A DNA stretch of 64,000 nucleotides, from NCBI GenBank assembly GCA_947489425.1, contig CANLDL010000002.1:124001-188000 (forward strand), read 5' to 3'. A program made the position numbers and the translations under genes. The stretch is from an uncultured Pseudomonadales bacterium (GTDB lineage Bacteria > Pseudomonadota > Gammaproteobacteria > Pseudomonadales > Cellvibrionaceae). This document shows positions 62,926 through 64,000 of this stretch, in pieces. How positions within the stretch are numbered: the stretch's first letter is position 1; every line of letters starts with the position of its first letter. The notes beneath the pieces are model-generated. The model saw nothing but the letters and a program-made list of their open reading frames with translations. It made no database searches and was not told the DNA's origin.

Positions 62926-62991
62926 ACAAGTTGGATTAGGTTTCCACATATACCGTCAAAGTATCGATCAGTGCGCTAACCAGATGGGTAT

Positions 62992-63020
62992 TTGACAACA
63001 ATAATTAAGGCATCCATGAT
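62992..63020 (+). promoter_or_regulatory. Probable promoter of the LysR-family gene
   Basis: A perfect TTGACA (62992-62997) and CATGAT (63015-63020, four of six matches to TATAAT) are 17 bp apart, about 97 bp before the LysR start codon. Confidence 0.5.
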
Positions 63021-63117
63021 CCTTACAAAGAGACAAAAGAATACCCTATGATTCACAATTAAGTCGATAATTTGAGAAGACAAGAAAAGTAGCTATACAC
63101 CCCAACCGAGTAAATCT

Positions 63118-64000
63118 ATGAAGCAACTACTAGCAAATCAGGCGAGAATATTCATTGCTACAGTCGAAGCTGGCTCAATAACAGGTGCTGCAGAAAGATT
63201 AGGAATGGGAAAGTCAGGTATAAGCGATGCCCTTAAACAATTAGAGCTTGAACTAGGTGTTCAATTGCTAATGCGGACCACTCGCAGGCAAAACCTGACA
63301 GCAATGGGAGAAAAGTTTTATTGTCGATGCAAAGAACTAAATGCCTTATCGGCTCTAGCTATCGAAGAGGTGAATGAATACTTGGCTGACCCCATGGGCC
63401 CGATTCGCATTACAGCACCACATGCGACAATTGATTATGCTGTTGCGCCTGCTATTGCCTCACTGATGGCTCGCTACCCGCGTGTTGAACCAGAATTAAT
63501 TGTTGATGATAAACGCATTGATTTAATAAAGAATCAGATTAGCTTAGCGCTTACTGTTGGCAATTTGCCTGATAGCGAGTTCAAAGCCCGTCGAGTGGGC
63601 TATTTAAATGATGTTTTATGTGTGGCCCCAGCCTTATATAAACGACTTGATAGCAAATTTGTAAAAAACAGCAATATAAATCAGGCACAGGATTTACCTT
63701 ATATCGCTCATCATTGGGAAAACACCGAAATCATTCATAATTTAATGCACAAAAAAACAAACCAATCCAATCAATTTCGCTTTAAGCGTGTAGCAACAGC
63801 TAATTCAGTCCATGCAGTACTTGCACTTATTTTGAAAGGTGTTGGAGTAGGAGTACTACCTCACTTCTTCCTGAAAGAACATATTCAGTCAGGCTCCTTA
63901 GTTGAGTTATTACCTGAATATGAGCCCCATACAAACCCTGTTTATGCTGTTCACCCTTTTGGCTCAACACCTCCTTTAAGTGTTCGACTTATGATTGAGG
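63118..64000 (+). CDS. LysR-type transcriptional regulator (cut by window end)
   Basis: From ATG 63118 an open frame of 294 codons runs off the window with no stop, nearly a full-length LysR regulator. The HTH region is clear (ARIFIATVEAGSITGAAERLG, then SDALKQLELELGVQLLMRTTR), followed by the effector domain with ITAPHATIDYAVAPAIA and VLALILKGVGVGVLPHFF. It resembles the AaeR/DmlR-like subgroup. It is transcribed away from the AraC gene; its target may lie beyond the window. Confidence 0.88.
   Translation, partial: MKQLLANQARIFIATVEAGSITGAAERLGMGKSGISDALKQLELELGVQLLMRTTRRQNLTAMGEKFYCRCKELNALSALAIEEVNEYLADPMGPIRITAPHATIDYAVAPAIASLMARYPRVEPELIVDDKRIDLIKNQISLALTVGNLPDSEFKARRVGYLNDVLCVAPALYKRLDSKFVKNSNINQAQDLPYIAHHWENTEIIHNLMHKKTNQSNQFRFKRVATANSVHAVLALILKGVGVGVLPHFFLKEHIQSGSLVELLPEYEPHTNPVYAVHPFGSTPPLSVRLMIE

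Larger units (their letters stand above)
62749..63117. other. Divergent regulatory region, araC-type/lysR-type genes
   Basis: A 369-bp non-coding gap. It holds the phased GACA array (62814-62859), a probable promoter for the AraC gene (62790-62818), a 19-bp inverted repeat (62907-62925) and a probable promoter for the LysR gene (62992-63020), each listed separately. No ORF was found. Confidence 0.6.

Overview
The window is an almost uninterrupted stretch of core chromosome from a gammaproteobacterium. The gene order (kdsD-kdsC-lptCAB-rpoN-ptsN-rapZ-ptsO, mreBCD-gatCAB, guaBA-xseA, der-bamB-yfgM-hisS-ispG-rodZ-pilF-rlmN-ndk-isc-trmJ-suhB-secFD-tgt-queA) closely follows the Pseudomonas type. 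The AT-rich base composition, frequent AT-rich intergenic DNA and complete GatCAB operon suggest a marine relative outside Pseudomonas, possibly Cellvibrionales/Spongiibacteraceae-like. That placement is inference. I see no insertion sequence, phage, CRISPR array or plasmid function.

Layout. 1-5 kb: PilZ protein, CNNM/CorC-family membrane protein, DUF1289, two NUDIX hydrolases, DUF3135, a NIF3/YqfO-like protein and a solitary MlaC. 5.3-15.4 kb: Na/Ca antiporter, Kdo synthesis (kdsD, kdsC), LPS transport (lptC, lptA, lptB), sigma-54, nitrogen PTS (ptsN, rapZ, ptsO), MgtE and DarP/YjgA. 15.4-22.1 kb (minus): yhdP and mreD, mreC, mreB. 22.5-27.1 kb: gatCAB, a PA4642-like protein and cysZ. 27.1-32.6 kb: guaA and guaB (minus), xseA (plus) and an MsrQ-like haem membrane protein. 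32.6-42.5 kb (minus): der, bamB, yfgM, hisS, ispG, rodZ, pilF/pilW, rlmN, ndk. 42.7-48.7 kb (minus): the isc operon iscR-iscS-iscU-iscA-hscB-hscA-fdx-iscX, behind a promoter carrying two IscR-type sites. 48.7-60.2 kb: trmJ, a divergent haem-binding (GlcG/HbpS)/LysR pair, suhB, an orphan hybrid kinase, secF, secD, tgt and queA. 60.4-64 kb: tRNA-Leu(CAA), then a more accessory-looking end with an AraC regulator, cytochrome b561, a DUF1772 protein and a LysR gene cut by the window edge.

The genes chiefly build and maintain the envelope (LPS, peptidoglycan shape, outer-membrane assembly, Sec export), supply tRNA and GTP, and make Fe-S clusters. The points worth a second look are small departures from the expected plan. 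SecF carries an extra periplasmic subdomain. A strong terminator splits the isc operon between iscA and hscB. A roughly 117-bp palindromic element lies directly after guaB. Five GACA(A/G) motifs are helically phased upstream of the AraC gene. Genes expected at familiar positions are missing (mlaFEDB, hpf, yajC, and tldD/rng/maf). I found no convincing wholly new system.
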